A stretch of DNA of 64,000 nucleotides from NCBI RefSeq assembly GCF_040643435.1, contig NZ_JBEYUH010000005.1:62001-126000 (forward strand). The letters are read 5' to 3'. Source of the DNA: Rhodococcus sp040643435. GTDB lineage: Bacteria > Actinomycetota > Actinomycetes > Mycobacteriales > Mycobacteriaceae. Within the stretch, counting starts at the first letter, position 1; every line of letters starts with the position of its first letter. The notes below the pieces were generated by a model. The model saw only the letters and a program-made list of their open reading frames with translations. It ran no database searches and was not told the DNA's origin. This document shows, piece after piece, positions 24,594 through 38,956 of the stretch. Made by a program: the position numbers and the translations under genes.

Positions 24594-25112
24594 TCACCGG
24601 AAAGCATCACCCTTCGTCGTGTATGCCTTCACTCGTTCGACGATTCGGTCCTGCAGTTTGGACGGGGTGCGCCAGCGCATCGCAAGTCGGTCGTAGTCCA
24701 TGGCGTGCTCGGCGATGATGTCCTTGAGTTGCTCGACCTCGAGACCCGACAGCTTTTCCCGCAGCGCCGCCTCTCCGTCCTCGCGGTAGACCACGAACGG
24801 ATCGAACACCGCGGGTGCACGCCGGGTCCGGCGCGTCGACGTCCGAGGCACGGCAGGACGTGAGGCAGGGGCGTGAACGGATTGCACCGCAGTTTCCGCA
24901 GTGTGCGGGACCGCGGTCAGTGCCGCGGACAGCGCCTTCGCGAAACGCGGGGTGCGTGCCGCCTCGTCGGCGATGACCTGGACGAGGGCGACGAGCGCGT
25001 CTGCCGTTCCGGGCGCGGCCTCGTCGAGCCGGAGCAAGGCCGCACTCGCGGCTCCGATGCTCACTCGCAGGCGGGCCTGTGCCATGCCCGCGGCGGTGTC
25101 GGGGTTCGTCAC
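24594..25112 (-). CDS. ParA-coupled partner protein, not a recognisable ParB
   Basis: A 172-residue protein starting with a GTG that overlaps the TGA of the ParA gene, so the pair is co-translated. The N-terminal half is Ala-rich and helical; residues 95-115 are basic (RTSTRRTRRAP), suggesting a DNA-binding linker. The C-terminal half (DPFVVYREDGEAALREKLSG, then LEVEQLKDIIAEHAMDY) looks like a small helical domain of the SAP or HeH sort that ends by about residue 165. No ParB nuclease, helix-turn-helix or CTPase motif is present. It may be the adaptor that loads the ATPase onto DNA or a cargo. Confidence 0.75.
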   Translation of the reverse strand: MTNPDTAAGMAQARLRVSIGAASAALLRLDEAAPGTADALVALVQVIADEAARTPRFAKALSAALTAVPHTAETAVQSVHAPASRPAVPRTSTRRTRRAPAVFDPFVVYREDGEAALREKLSGLEVEQLKDIIAEHAMDYDRLAMRWRTPSKLQDRIVERVKAYTTKGDAFR

Positions 25113-25966
25113 AGGTACACCTGCGCATTCATCATGATCGTCTCGGTGAGAATCCTCAGGGCGTCGTACTGACCCGAATTGCCGTACTTGCGTTTCAGGG
25201 TGCCGTAGGGCACGAACTCTGCGGACGCCGCTATCTGATTGGCTTCGGGCACCCAGGCGGGGACTACATTCGCGATCCGATCGTCGCGCTGAAGCTGTTC
25301 GATGATGCTCCGGTGCAGATTCGACGCGCTGCGGTACTTCGTGATGACAAGGCCGATTTCGCGCACCGGGTGTTCGGTCCGCTGCGCGAACTCTCGAATC
25401 TTCTTCTGCAGCGGCGGGATTCCGTAGGTCGACAGGATGTCGGGGATGGTGGGGATCAGGTAGCCGTCGGCGAGGCGCAGCCCGTTGAGAGTGAGCATTC
25501 CGAGATTGGGCGGACAGTCGACGAGCACGTAGTCGTATCGGTCGATGATCGGCCGCACTGCCGAGAGCAGCACCTCGACGGGACGGTGCGAACCGGGGTC
25601 GGCGTACTGCTGGTGGCTCAGGCCTTCCTGGATCTCCATGAGGTCCAGGGACGAGGCGAGCAGATCCAGATCGCGGACCGCACGCACAGGCGAAACATCG
25701 TGCTGGACGGCCTTCTCGATGTCGAACTCGGCGGCATCGGGCTCGATCGCCTTCCGGAACAGGGTGGCGAGGGTGAGACCGAGCTCGTTCAGTTCCGTCC
25801 AGCGCTCCTCGCCCACCATCATCGTGGTGAGGTTGGTCTGCGGGTCGAGATCGATCAGGAGCACACGCTGCCCGAACTCCGCTGCCATGAACTCGCCCAG
25901 CGCGGCCGTCGTCGTCGTCTTGCCGACGCCACCTTTCAGGTTGATCGTCGCGATTACCCGTGCCAA
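25109..25966 (-). CDS. ParA/MinD-like ATPase (orphan)
   Basis: A 285-residue ParA-family ATPase. The deviant Walker A motif KGGVGKTTT is at residues 11-19, the Walker A' segment LIDLDPQTN near residue 38, and Walker B VLVDCPPNLG near residue 148. The N-terminus lacks the DNA-binding extension of plasmid ParA type Ia. Such ATPases position DNA, protein clusters or storage granules by ATP-dependent waves on the nucleoid. It is coupled to the 172-residue partner rather than to a ParB, and neither the origin region nor gid/rsm genes are near, so it is not the chromosomal segregation ParA. Confidence 0.88.
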   Translation of the reverse strand: MARVIATINLKGGVGKTTTTAALGEFMAAEFGQRVLLIDLDPQTNLTTMMVGEERWTELNELGLTLATLFRKAIEPDAAEFDIEKAVQHDVSPVRAVRDLDLLASSLDLMEIQEGLSHQQYADPGSHRPVEVLLSAVRPIIDRYDYVLVDCPPNLGMLTLNGLRLADGYLIPTIPDILSTYGIPPLQKKIREFAQRTEHPVREIGLVITKYRSASNLHRSIIEQLQRDDRIANVVPAWVPEANQIAASAEFVPYGTLKRKYGNSGQYDALRILTETIMMNAQVYL

Positions 25967-26042
25967 ACCGCACCTCTTCGGGAGAACTCGTCACTCGCTT
26001 CATGAGAAAACTACCCGAAGGCGGACATACGAGACAGCCGGG

Positions 26043-26504
26043 TCAGCGTCCCATGGACTCGACAGCGAGACGAGGAATACCGGCACCCGAATCCGCGTCG
26101 ACGGTCGAGTCCGATGTCGCGAACCCGCTCAGGTACAGCGGAGGCTCCCGATCCGAGACCGCGCGTACGACCTCCCCCTGCGAGACGAACACCATCAACC
26201 CCTTGGCCTCGGCGCCCGGCAGGTTTCGCCAGGTCACTCCCGGGGTGTGCATCATGCGGTTGATCTCGCTCATCAGTACCGGCACCCGGAAGTAGTACAT
26301 CCGATCCCACGACTCGACTCCTGCGGCGGCCGCGATCTCCCCGAGAGTGCGGGACTCGCCGGAGACGAGGACCGACTCGAACTCGGCTTCGAGCCTCGGG
26401 TCGTCGACCACCGAAACGGTGGGCCCACCCCCACACCCCGACACCCCGAGAACTGCAGCGAAAGCCAGCACAATGCTTCTTCGCACGAATTGCGACGCCA
26501 CCAC
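26043..26504 (-). CDS. Putative lipoprotein of unknown function
   Basis: About 153 residues. An N-terminal basic stretch and hydrophobic core (FVRRSIVLAFAAVLG) end in a lipobox VSGC near residue 24, followed by GGGP, so the mature protein should be lipid-anchored. The rest is acidic with no motif I recognise; it includes SWDRMYYFRVPVLMSEINRM and a GLMVFVSQGEVV strand. The start is uncertain between GTG codons at 26504 and 26501 and longer forms exist, but only these put the signal sequence at the N-terminus. It precedes the ParA gene on the same strand. Confidence 0.7.
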   Translation of the reverse strand: MVASQFVRRSIVLAFAAVLGVSGCGGGPTVSVVDDPRLEAEFESVLVSGESRTLGEIAAAAGVESWDRMYYFRVPVLMSEINRMMHTPGVTWRNLPGAEAKGLMVFVSQGEVVRAVSDREPPLYLSGFATSDSTVDADSGAGIPRLAVESMGR

Positions 26505-26653
26505 GCCCCCTGTGGATCGACCCCCGACCGGACGCGAGGAAGCTACCACCGTTTCGGACAAATGCACCAGGGCCGCCGGTCCCATGCTCGAAGTTCGAAG
26601 ATCCCACCCGAAGCGCGTTCGAATCGATGTGACGGATAACAACCCCGGCGGGG

Positions 26654-27853
26654 TCACTCCTTTGCGGTGAGCTCCGCGATGTCCGTCCACAAGGCGCTCC
26701 GCAGAGCGACCATCGGTTCGGCCGCAACCCCGAGCTGGTCACCGACGAAATCGGTGTTCTCCGCGGACAATTCGCGTGCGCCCGACCTTCCGATCAGATC
26801 GTCGATCCGCTGGTCGAGGTTCGCAGTGCGTTGCGCCAGACGCGCGAGGTGTACGTGATCCTCCGCCCGCGTGAGCAGATCTCCGATTCGCGCGAGCGCT
26901 GTGACACGCGCGAGTATCTGATCCCACACCGGTTCGAGCGCGGCCACACGGGATTCGAGACTTGCTCGCGCCTGCGGGGTCGTCCCGATCGCCGTGTGCA
27001 GGTCGTCGAGCAGGTCGCGGAGCGCGACGGCGTCCACCGCGATCTGGGTGATCTCCTCGGGCAGATCGAGCTGAGCGCGTTGAACCTCGAAGTACGCCGA
27101 GCGCCACGCCACCGACGCCTCGATGCGGTCGTAGAGGGAGCCGGCAAGGAACAGGAGGGTGTCGTAGCGGTCGACGAAGTGGTCGTCGCCGTCGGGCAGC
27201 TCACGGGCGAGCCGCTCGGCTACGCGGCGCCCCGTCTCGGCGAGCGGAGTGCGTTCGGACCAGCGGGTCACGCGGTCGACCGCGATACCGAGCAAGGCGA
27301 CCCGCGCCTGCTCGACGGGGACAACGGGCAGCGGCGTGGGGGTGCGCTGCAGGGCGGCGAACAGGGCTTCGCGTTGTTCGATCTCGAGATGCAGCCCGTC
27401 GCGCCGGTCGCGGCGCACGGCACGGACCCCCTGCGCATAGTGCAGCGGCGAGTGGACGACGGTCTGCCGCGCCACCCGGAGGCGCCTGGCCAGTTCGTTC
27501 GCCCGGTACTCGACCGCGAGTCGCGAGGCACCGGGACGCTGCCCGGCGATGCGAGCACGGAGACGATCGTGCTCGTCGGAGAGCAGGCGTAGCTGACCGA
27601 ATCCTTCGAGCGCAGGCAGTCGACGCCCGGCGCGTCGGCGGTTCGCCAGCACGACACGAGTGGGTTCGTCGAGCCGGCCCGCAGCCAGAGCCACGGCCGC
27701 CGCGTCCGAGAGCGGCGCATGCCTGCCCTCGATGCTGCTGCTCTCGCACCATCGGCGCACCTGCCCGGCGATACGCGCGCGCCGATCCGTCGACGGGCCG
27801 TGGTGACCGGGCGTGTCGTCGCCCTGGAGGTGGGGTCGATCGGATTCGGACAC
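26654..27853 (-). CDS. Conserved hypothetical protein, largely alpha-helical
   Basis: A 399-residue soluble protein with no signal peptide or membrane segment. It is rich in Arg, Leu and Ala and reads as long helices throughout, with probable coiled-coil around residues 90-200 and 280-390 (for example ARASLESRVAALEPVWDQIL). I recognise no catalytic motif. The GTG at 27853 is chosen because GAGGAGG lies five bases upstream; longer frames start in poorly coding sequence. It is on the same strand as the lipoprotein and ParA genes, with a 149-base gap, so the group may form one functional block. Confidence 0.75.
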   Translation of the reverse strand: MSESDRPHLQGDDTPGHHGPSTDRRARIAGQVRRWCESSSIEGRHAPLSDAAAVALAAGRLDEPTRVVLANRRRAGRRLPALEGFGQLRLLSDEHDRLRARIAGQRPGASRLAVEYRANELARRLRVARQTVVHSPLHYAQGVRAVRRDRRDGLHLEIEQREALFAALQRTPTPLPVVPVEQARVALLGIAVDRVTRWSERTPLAETGRRVAERLARELPDGDDHFVDRYDTLLFLAGSLYDRIEASVAWRSAYFEVQRAQLDLPEEITQIAVDAVALRDLLDDLHTAIGTTPQARASLESRVAALEPVWDQILARVTALARIGDLLTRAEDHVHLARLAQRTANLDQRIDDLIGRSGARELSAENTDFVGDQLGVAAEPMVALRSALWTDIAELTAKE

Positions 27854-28628
27854 GGATCCTCCTCGCGGCTTGTCCGCAGTACACTCTCCACTTTCCCAGA
27901 TCCGGCGAGGGTCGGAGGAATGTCCGGGGTCGACCCGGAGTATCACCCTCTTTCACGGTGACGACCGGGCCGCCGACTTCACCTTCCGGTTCGGTTGAGA
28001 ACTTCACCTTTTCGCGCTTCGTGACGGATGTCACACCAGCTCCAGGTGCCGCCGCGGCGTTGTGCCCGATTCCGAAACCGACCCCGATCCCGGACTCTTG
28101 AAAACCCCTGTGTACCAGCAGGAATGACGCGTCACCCGATTCGACCCGCACGCAGTCACAGAAGTTACCGATGGGTGTTACTGCACAGTACCCGCGGAAG
28201 CTCCGGCCGGACCTCCCGGCCTGGACGTCCACAGCCACACGAAATCGACTGCACCCGAGGGATACCGAGAGATGAGGCGTCGCCGGGGGCGCACTTTCCC
28301 GATACCCGGGAGCAAAACGTGACAATCCCTCATGTTTCGTCCATGCTGTTAACCGAACGGAGCCTTCGCCCCTGGGGGACGTGACGTCGCAACCGACGGC
28401 CGTAGCTGCGAAGACCTGTTCGAAACGGTCCTGCGGACACCGCGGACGTTGCCCGCGGACCGACGACGAACACGCACGCCCATGCCAACCACGAGGAGCC
28501 GACCGCCAGATGTGCCCGCTCGCGCCGCCAGCACGAGACGTGGGACGTAGAACCGGCTAGGTTTTTCCTCCTCATTGGGGTGGAGCTTCGAGACGCGCGC
28601 CCGATGCGCGCACAAACGATGGAGAACG
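27854..28628. other. Long non-coding interval before the giant carboxylase gene
   Basis: About 775 bases without a gene that I can support; open frames here lack conserved motifs and codon bias. A CRP/GlxR-like box lies at 28020-28035. The rest shows no strong hairpin or repeat. It probably holds divergent promoters for the 399-residue protein gene and the carboxylase. Confidence 0.6.
28020..28035. promoter_or_regulatory. CRP/GlxR-like box in the intergenic interval
   Basis: GTGA-CGGATG-TCACA, nine of ten consensus bases for TGTGA-N6-TCACA. It is 167 bases before the 399-residue protein gene and about 590 bases before the carboxylase. Binding is inferred. Confidence 0.4.
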
Positions 28629-34118
<5,490 letters not shown>

Positions 34119-34130
34119 CGACGCACTCGG

Positions 34131-34165
34131 GACGGGCCCCACCGGAACTTCCGGTGGGGCCCGTC
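34131..34165. terminator. Terminator hairpin after the carboxylase gene
   Basis: A perfect 16-base stem (34131-34146 with 34150-34165) and a three-base loop, 12 bases after the carboxylase stop codon. Confidence 0.85.
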
Positions 34166-34200
34166 CTCGATGTCCTCGAAGCGATCCGGGAAGCCGGCGT

Positions 34201-34657
34201 CTACGTTTCGGGAAATGAGCAGCTCGGGCGAGGGTGGCCGATGCGGAGCGCCGTCGAGACCTGTGCGCTGCCGAACTCGTCGACGAGCTCACCGCGCGTG
34301 TGCGCGGGCCGGAATACGTCCTCGTCTGCCTGCACGTCGAGCAGAGGGGACGGTGACACCGTCCACCACGATTCCTTGTCCGTGGCTCTCATCGCGGCAC
34401 GCTGCGCCACGATCGCCTCCGGCCACCATCCGTCGAGCCACGCCGTCGCGTCGTGCCCCTCGGCGAAGATACAAGTTCGGGCCGATCGGCGGCCGGCACG
34501 CGCGCCACATAGTGACCGAAGGCGTGACCGGCCACCACTGCGGGCGCCGCGTCGAACCACTCGATGACGACGGCGACGTCGCCGGCGAGGTCGTGCGGGT
34601 CCAGGCCGGTCAAAGCCCCCCGGCCACGGTCGTGCTGACGATGCGAGTGCTGCTCAC
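34201..34657 (-). pseudogene. Degraded alpha/beta-hydrolase pseudogene
   Basis: Read in three frames, the minus strand gives pieces of one actinobacterial alpha/beta-hydrolase: LTGLDPHDLAGDVAVVIEW, AVVAGHAFGHYVARVPAADR, then in another frame FAEGHDATAWLDGWWPEAIV and later an LLDVQADEDVF segment. A single missing base in a run of six G near 34610 breaks the first frame; between DRPEL and FAEGHDA roughly 45 codons normally present in the family are missing, with a second frame change. The N-terminal part with the oxyanion loop is also absent. These are three independent lesions, so sequencing error alone cannot explain it. The gene is dead. Confidence 0.75.
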
Positions 34658-34661
34658 GTAG

Positions 34662-35323
34662 CCACCCTCTCATCCGCGCTCGGAACCGGCTTCGGGCACA
34701 GTCCGTGCTCGGGGTGGCCAGAATCACATCACCGTCGCACGTCGTGCGTGACCTACTGGGGAGTAGCACGGCGACAACCGCGTAGACCACGCGATGGCAC
34801 GGAGTGCATCCCGACTCATCCGACCCCGCAGGATGCCGACCGATCATGGACTGCGACGAAATATTGTTCCTGCAAACATATTTCGAAACCGCTTGGATCA
34901 ATGGCGATACTCGATCCGCATTCCGATGCAGGCAACTGACCTTCCGGTAGTACCTTGTGTCAAATCGACATCGCCGGCCGGGCGTATCGATTCCGGCCAC
35001 CTGCGCTACGGACATTCAGCATGTTCGTACCGACCGGTAACGATGCTTACCGCTCGAAATCGATTGGTATACAACACTTTAACCGACTACTGGACAAATC
35101 ACCCGCAGGATTAGGTACGTAATGCTCCCGGTGACAACACGATCCAGCTGTTGCATCATTGTCATCGCAGGGAATTGCGAGCCGGAAGAGCTCGCCACAG
35201 GGCACGGGTTCGGATCAGGGGGTATCCGAAACGTGTTCCTTCACCGGAAATCAGGGGGCAGGGATTAATCGAGACCGGCGATTCCGTCGGCCCGTCACCC
35301 TCCCGCACAGCGAGGAGATGAGA
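34662..35323. other. Long, relatively AT-rich intergenic region before the reductase gene
   Basis: About 660 bases with no convincing gene. From 34850 to 35160 base composition is visibly lower in G+C than the surroundings. It holds the inverted repeat and promoter-like hexamers described at 35035-35073. The remainder shows no clear structure. Confidence 0.6.
35035..35073 (+). promoter_or_regulatory. Candidate promoter with 6-6-6 inverted repeat
   Basis: CGGTAA-N6-TTACCG (35035-35052) is a perfect inverted repeat. TTACCG could serve as a -35 box, with TATACA at 35068-35073 as -10, but the spacer of 15 bases is short. A repressor on the repeat would block such a promoter. It lies about 250 bases before the reductase gene. 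Confidence 0.4.
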
Positions 35324-36157
35324 ATGACCAGCACTGTCGAACCCACTTCGCAGATCGGCGCAGGCGGAAACAAGCTCCGCGGACGAGTCGCCTTCGTCAC
35401 CGGCGGAACACGTGGGATCGGCGCGGCCATCAGCCGCAGCCTTGCAAGCCAGGGCGCAACGGTCGCGGCCGGATACGGCCGCAACACGGCGCAGGCAGAC
35501 CAGTTTCTCGCAGACTTGAACGAGAACGGCCGCAAGGATGTTCGTTACTCTGTCCACCGCGGCGATGTCGCGAACCCCGAAGACTGCCGTCGCACGATCG
35601 ACGAGGTCATCGAAGCACACGGTCGCCTCGACATCCTCGTCAACAATGCCGGCATCACCATGGACCGCACGGTCCTGAAGATGCAGGACGAGGACTGGAA
35701 CAGCGTCATCGGCGTGAACCTGTCGGGTGCGTTCTACCTGGCGCAGGCCGCCTTGCGACACATGCTCGAGCGGGGGACGGGACGCATCGTCAACGTTTCC
35801 TCGGTGATCGGCGAGACCGGCAACATCGGTCAGGCCAACTACGCCGCCTCCAAGGCCGGCCTCTTCGGCCTGACCAAGACGCTTGCCAAGGAAGCCGCCT
35901 TCTACCTCGCCAAGGGCGACAAGCAGGATCCGAATGGCATCGGTGTCACCGTCAACACGGTCACTCCCGGCTTCGTCGCTACCGAGATGGTCGAGTCCAT
36001 CCCCGACAAGGTACTGGGGCGGATCACCGACAGCATCCCCGTGAAGCGACTCGCCGACCCTCAGGAGATCGCCCGGGTCGTCCACTTCCTGGCAGCCGAT
36101 GCCTCCTCGTACATCACCGGACAGGTGTGGGGCGTCAACGGCGGCCTGGACATGTGA
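35324..36157 (+). CDS. FabG/PhaB-type 3-oxoacyl (acetoacetyl)-CoA/ACP reductase
   Basis: A 277-residue short-chain dehydrogenase. The cofactor motif TGGTRGIG is near residue 30, NNAG near residue 110, and the catalytic Tyr and Lys lie in NYAASKAGLFGLTK near 175. The AGYGRN stretch after the second strand contains an Arg as in NADPH-dependent PhaB/FabG enzymes. The ATG at 35324 is chosen because GAGGAG sits six bases before it; the ATG at 35318 is too close. It directly precedes the KAS III fusion gene by 47 bases and lies downstream of the carboxylase, suggesting reduction of a 3-oxoacyl thioester made by those enzymes. An insertion near residue 205 (LAKGDKQDPNG) is unusual for FabG. Confidence 0.85.
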   Translation: MTSTVEPTSQIGAGGNKLRGRVAFVTGGTRGIGAAISRSLASQGATVAAGYGRNTAQADQFLADLNENGRKDVRYSVHRGDVANPEDCRRTIDEVIEAHGRLDILVNNAGITMDRTVLKMQDEDWNSVIGVNLSGAFYLAQAALRHMLERGTGRIVNVSSVIGETGNIGQANYAASKAGLFGLTKTLAKEAAFYLAKGDKQDPNGIGVTVNTVTPGFVATEMVESIPDKVLGRITDSIPVKRLADPQEIARVVHFLAADASSYITGQVWGVNGGLDM

Positions 36158-36204
36158 CCCGGACTTCAATTCCACTACTTCGAATCGAACGGTCCTTTCT
36201 TCCG

Positions 36205-38088
36205 ATGCAACCTTTCGAACTCAATCGGCACAACCGACTCGTGTTCCCTTCCAATTTCATTCCGGAGCTGGACTTCTCCACTTTGACCAGCATCGATCAT
36301 CTCGACTCGGTGATCCGCCGCGATTTCGACACCAAGGCGCCTACCGTCTCCGAGATCCTGTCCCGTCACGCGCAGGGCGTCTACCGGTCGAAGTTCGAGA
36401 TCATGCGCGACATGGCTCTCAATGTCTTCTGGGCGGATAGATTCGCACTCACCATGTTCGACAGAAGGGTCACCCGCTGGGGCGATGTGCCGCGCAACCG
36501 TGACGACATCTACATGCCCCGTCTCACACCCTGGCCCGAGGCGGACGAGCGGAACTCGGCAGTTGCCGACGCCTACCGCACCCTCCCTGCGGCATGGGAG
36601 AATTCGGCCGAAGATCGCATCTTCGACCGGCTGTTTTCGGTGTTCGGGGCACGTCGGCATTACGCCGGCGACCTTCCTACGGTGAAACCGACAGTGGCCC
36701 AACTTCTCTCCGATCCGGAGAGCATCACCCTGCGGGTGCGGACCTTCGACCCGAACTATCCTGTATTCGGCTACGACCAGATTCTGGACTGCCATGAGGA
36801 TGTCGCCGAGCTCGAAGCGCTGAGCCGGTGGTCGATGGTGCTGCACAACCAGCAGCTCTGGGACCGCAACGAGATCGAGCTCGCCCGGGTCTCGGATCTC
36901 GAGGACGACGATTACGTTGTCGTCTCACACCCGCGCAACCGCGAGGTGCAGCGCTTCATCAACCGTGTGGCATCGGGCCGCACCCGCCCGGCCACGTCGT
37001 TCACCCGGCCCGAGCCGACCGAACCGTCGAAACCGTACCCGGCTGTCGATGTGCGGGCGGAGTTCGCGGTCGCTCCCCGCATCGACGCGATCGCGGTTGC
37101 TCACGGCGACCAGGTGTGCACCAACGAGGATCTGATCCGTAACACGGCGTACAACTGGTCTCCCATGTCCGCCGATGAGATCACCGCGAAGACCGGGATC
37201 GAGCAGCGCCGTTACACCTCGGGCACTTTCGAGGAACTGGCTCTGTCCGCAGCGAGGCAGGCGGTCGCCCACGCCGGTGTGGGCCCGGAGGATATCGGCG
37301 CGGTCATCACCTGCACGTGCACGAGCGGCCGGCTGATCCCGTCCCTGGCGACGTGGATCTCGGGAGAACTGGGCATCAGCCAGACTCATGCCTCGTTCGA
37401 CCTGGTCGCGGCGTGTGCGGGCATGCCGTACGGACTGGCCGAGGCGACCCGCATCATGCAGCAGCTCCGGCGCCCGGTTCTCGTGGTGTGCGTCGAGAAG
37501 TTCTCCGACAAGATCGGAAACGTTCGTCCGTCCCGGATGATCTTCGGTGACGGCGCCGCCGCACTCGTCCTGTCGCCGGCAGCCGAAGGCGAAGAACCCG
37601 ACCTGGAGTTCTTCAACACCTACGCGAGCGGACCGACGAGCCAGGTCAATTCGATCATCTGGCCCAACCCGGATTTCGACAACGCCATCACCGTCTACGG
37701 TCCCGAGGTGAAGTCGCTCGCCGGACGTTATCTCGCGCAGATGCTCGACGAGATCAAGGCACTACCCTCCCCCGACGACGCCGAGCGATCACTGCTCGAC
37801 GACATCGATCTCATCGTGCCGCACCAGGCGAACAAGACGATGATCGTCGAACTCGCGGCGGACGCCGGCCTGTCCGCGGACCGCCTGTACTTCAACATCG
37901 AAAAGGTGGGAAACACGTCGTCGGCGAGCATCCCCCTCGCGATCCATGACGCCGTCCGCGACGGAGTGATCACCGAACCGGTGCGCATCTTCGCTCCCGG
38001 CTTCGGTGCCGGAGCGGTGGCGGGATACACCGTCATGCGGATCGCCCCGGAGGTGGTCGTGCCGTTCGAGACGACGGACGCCGGCTGA
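36205..38088 (+). CDS. KAS III-like ketoacyl synthase with a large unknown N-terminal domain
   Basis: A 627-residue protein. Residues 283-615 form a beta-ketoacyl synthase III domain with the full Cys-His-Asn triad: Cys404 in LVAACAGMP, His540 in VPHQANKTM and Asn570 in GNTSSAS. Spacing (136 and 30 residues) agrees with FabH. FabH is normally about 320 residues; here an additional 280 residues precede it, with Trp- and Arg-rich patches (NVFWADRFALTMFDRRVTRW and FDPNYPVFGYDQ) that I cannot assign to a family. It follows the FabG-type reductase gene. An acetoacetyl-CoA synthase (NphT7-like) or long-chain condensing role is possible. The ATG at 36205 begins the conserved N-terminus. Confidence 0.85.
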   Translation: MQPFELNRHNRLVFPSNFIPELDFSTLTSIDHLDSVIRRDFDTKAPTVSEILSRHAQGVYRSKFEIMRDMALNVFWADRFALTMFDRRVTRWGDVPRNRDDIYMPRLTPWPEADERNSAVADAYRTLPAAWENSAEDRIFDRLFSVFGARRHYAGDLPTVKPTVAQLLSDPESITLRVRTFDPNYPVFGYDQILDCHEDVAELEALSRWSMVLHNQQLWDRNEIELARVSDLEDDDYVVVSHPRNREVQRFINRVASGRTRPATSFTRPEPTEPSKPYPAVDVRAEFAVAPRIDAIAVAHGDQVCTNEDLIRNTAYNWSPMSADEITAKTGIEQRRYTSGTFEELALSAARQAVAHAGVGPEDIGAVITCTCTSGRLIPSLATWISGELGISQTHASFDLVAACAGMPYGLAEATRIMQQLRRPVLVVCVEKFSDKIGNVRPSRMIFGDGAAALVLSPAAEGEEPDLEFFNTYASGPTSQVNSIIWPNPDFDNAITVYGPEVKSLAGRYLAQMLDEIKALPSPDDAERSLLDDIDLIVPHQANKTMIVELAADAGLSADRLYFNIEKVGNTSSASIPLAIHDAVRDGVITEPVRIFAPGFGAGAVAGYTVMRIAPEVVVPFETTDAG

Positions 38089-38168
38089 CCGGCGTACGAC
38101 AAGACGTCCGGGCCGTCCCCCGGCAGGCCCGGAGAACGTCGGGGTCGGATGCGAGCCACGCAGACGGG

Positions 38169-38205
38169 CGAAGGCCCTTCCGTCACCGGGACGGAAGGGC
38201 CTTCG
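38169..38205. terminator. Bidirectional terminator hairpin
   Basis: CGAAGGCCCTTCCGTC (38169-38184) pairs perfectly with 38190-38205 around a five-base loop, between the convergent KAS III and maleylpyruvate isomerase genes. Confidence 0.85.
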
Positions 38206-38229
38206 TTGCATCGCGAACGTCGGGGACGT

Positions 38230-38943
38230 TCAGAGCCACCTCGGTGGGGTGAGCTCGCCCCCGGTGACGCCGACGGCGCCGCGACCGGCTGCCCAGCGGA
38301 CGACGCCGGGCAGATCTCCGCGCACCGTGTGGGTCGTCTCGGCGTCGTCCTGCACGAGGACCGGTTCACGTCCTTCGACCTCGAGGGCGAGGCCCGCTCC
38401 GAGGTCCTTCTTGCGCCACATGCCGACGATGTCGTCGAGGAGCGAGTCGAGCACGACCGGCGGGAAATCACCGAAGCGTCCACCATTGTCGAGATCGACT
38501 GCGTGGATCCACACTTCCCGAGTGCGCATCCAGGCGACCTCCTCGGCTGGGACGAGCCGCCCCTGCGCGGTCCGGACCTCCGCCGCCCAGGCGGCATCCG
38601 GGAGGTGGCGCCATTTTTCGTCGAGTCGAGCAATCGTGTGGGAGAACAGATTCCGGAGAGCAGCAGGATTCAGCGTCGCACCTTCGGCGATCTCCTGGGC
38701 CCGCTGTTCGGTGGAGGCATACATCGGCGTCTCGACGCCGCTCGCCGCCCAGTCCATGAGGCGGCACAGCGCCGCGGCGTTGTATCCGATGTGCGCGACC
38801 AGATGTCGGCGCGTCCATCCCTCGAGCAGGGTGGGACCGTCGAGTTCGTCGTCGGTCAGCTCGGCGAGGCGCTGCGAAAGATAGGCGGTACCTCGCCGTG
38901 CGATCAGGAGTCGCTCGGACAGGTCGAGATCGTTGAATCCCAC
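38230..38943 (-). CDS. Mycothiol-dependent maleylpyruvate isomerase
   Basis: A 237-residue protein of the DinB-like mycothiol-dependent isomerase fold. The metal-binding His region LLEGWTRRHLVAHIGYNA is near residue 40, with further Glu and His residues in the EVWIHAVDLDNG segment near 145, which together should hold the divalent metal. It converts maleylpyruvate (ring-cleavage product of gentisate) to fumarylpyruvate using mycothiol, the actinobacterial thiol. It is the third gene of the gentisate operon, 13 bases after the hydrolase gene. The GTG at 38943 with AGGAG upstream begins the family N-terminus; the longer frame to 39186 overlaps the hydrolase gene and is not real. Confidence 0.88.
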   Translation of the reverse strand: MGFNDLDLSERLLIARRGTAYLSQRLAELTDDELDGPTLLEGWTRRHLVAHIGYNAAALCRLMDWAASGVETPMYASTEQRAQEIAEGATLNPAALRNLFSHTIARLDEKWRHLPDAAWAAEVRTAQGRLVPAEEVAWMRTREVWIHAVDLDNGGRFGDFPPVVLDSLLDDIVGMWRKKDLGAGLALEVEGREPVLVQDDAETTHTVRGDLPGVVRWAAGRGAVGVTGGELTPPRWL

Positions 38944-38956
38944 GATTCGGCTTCTC

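Noticed and set aside
24594..26003. Open frame of 469 codons across ParA
   Set aside because: Only its last 172 codons are real; the rest is a shadow of the ParA gene.
28028..28384. Small open frame in the interval before the carboxylase gene
   Set aside because: Arg/Pro-rich without codon bias, motif or ribosome site.
34201..34657. Treating the hydrolase fragments as three small genes
   Set aside because: The pieces align in order to one alpha/beta-hydrolase with frame changes and a deletion, so one pseudogene is the simpler reading.
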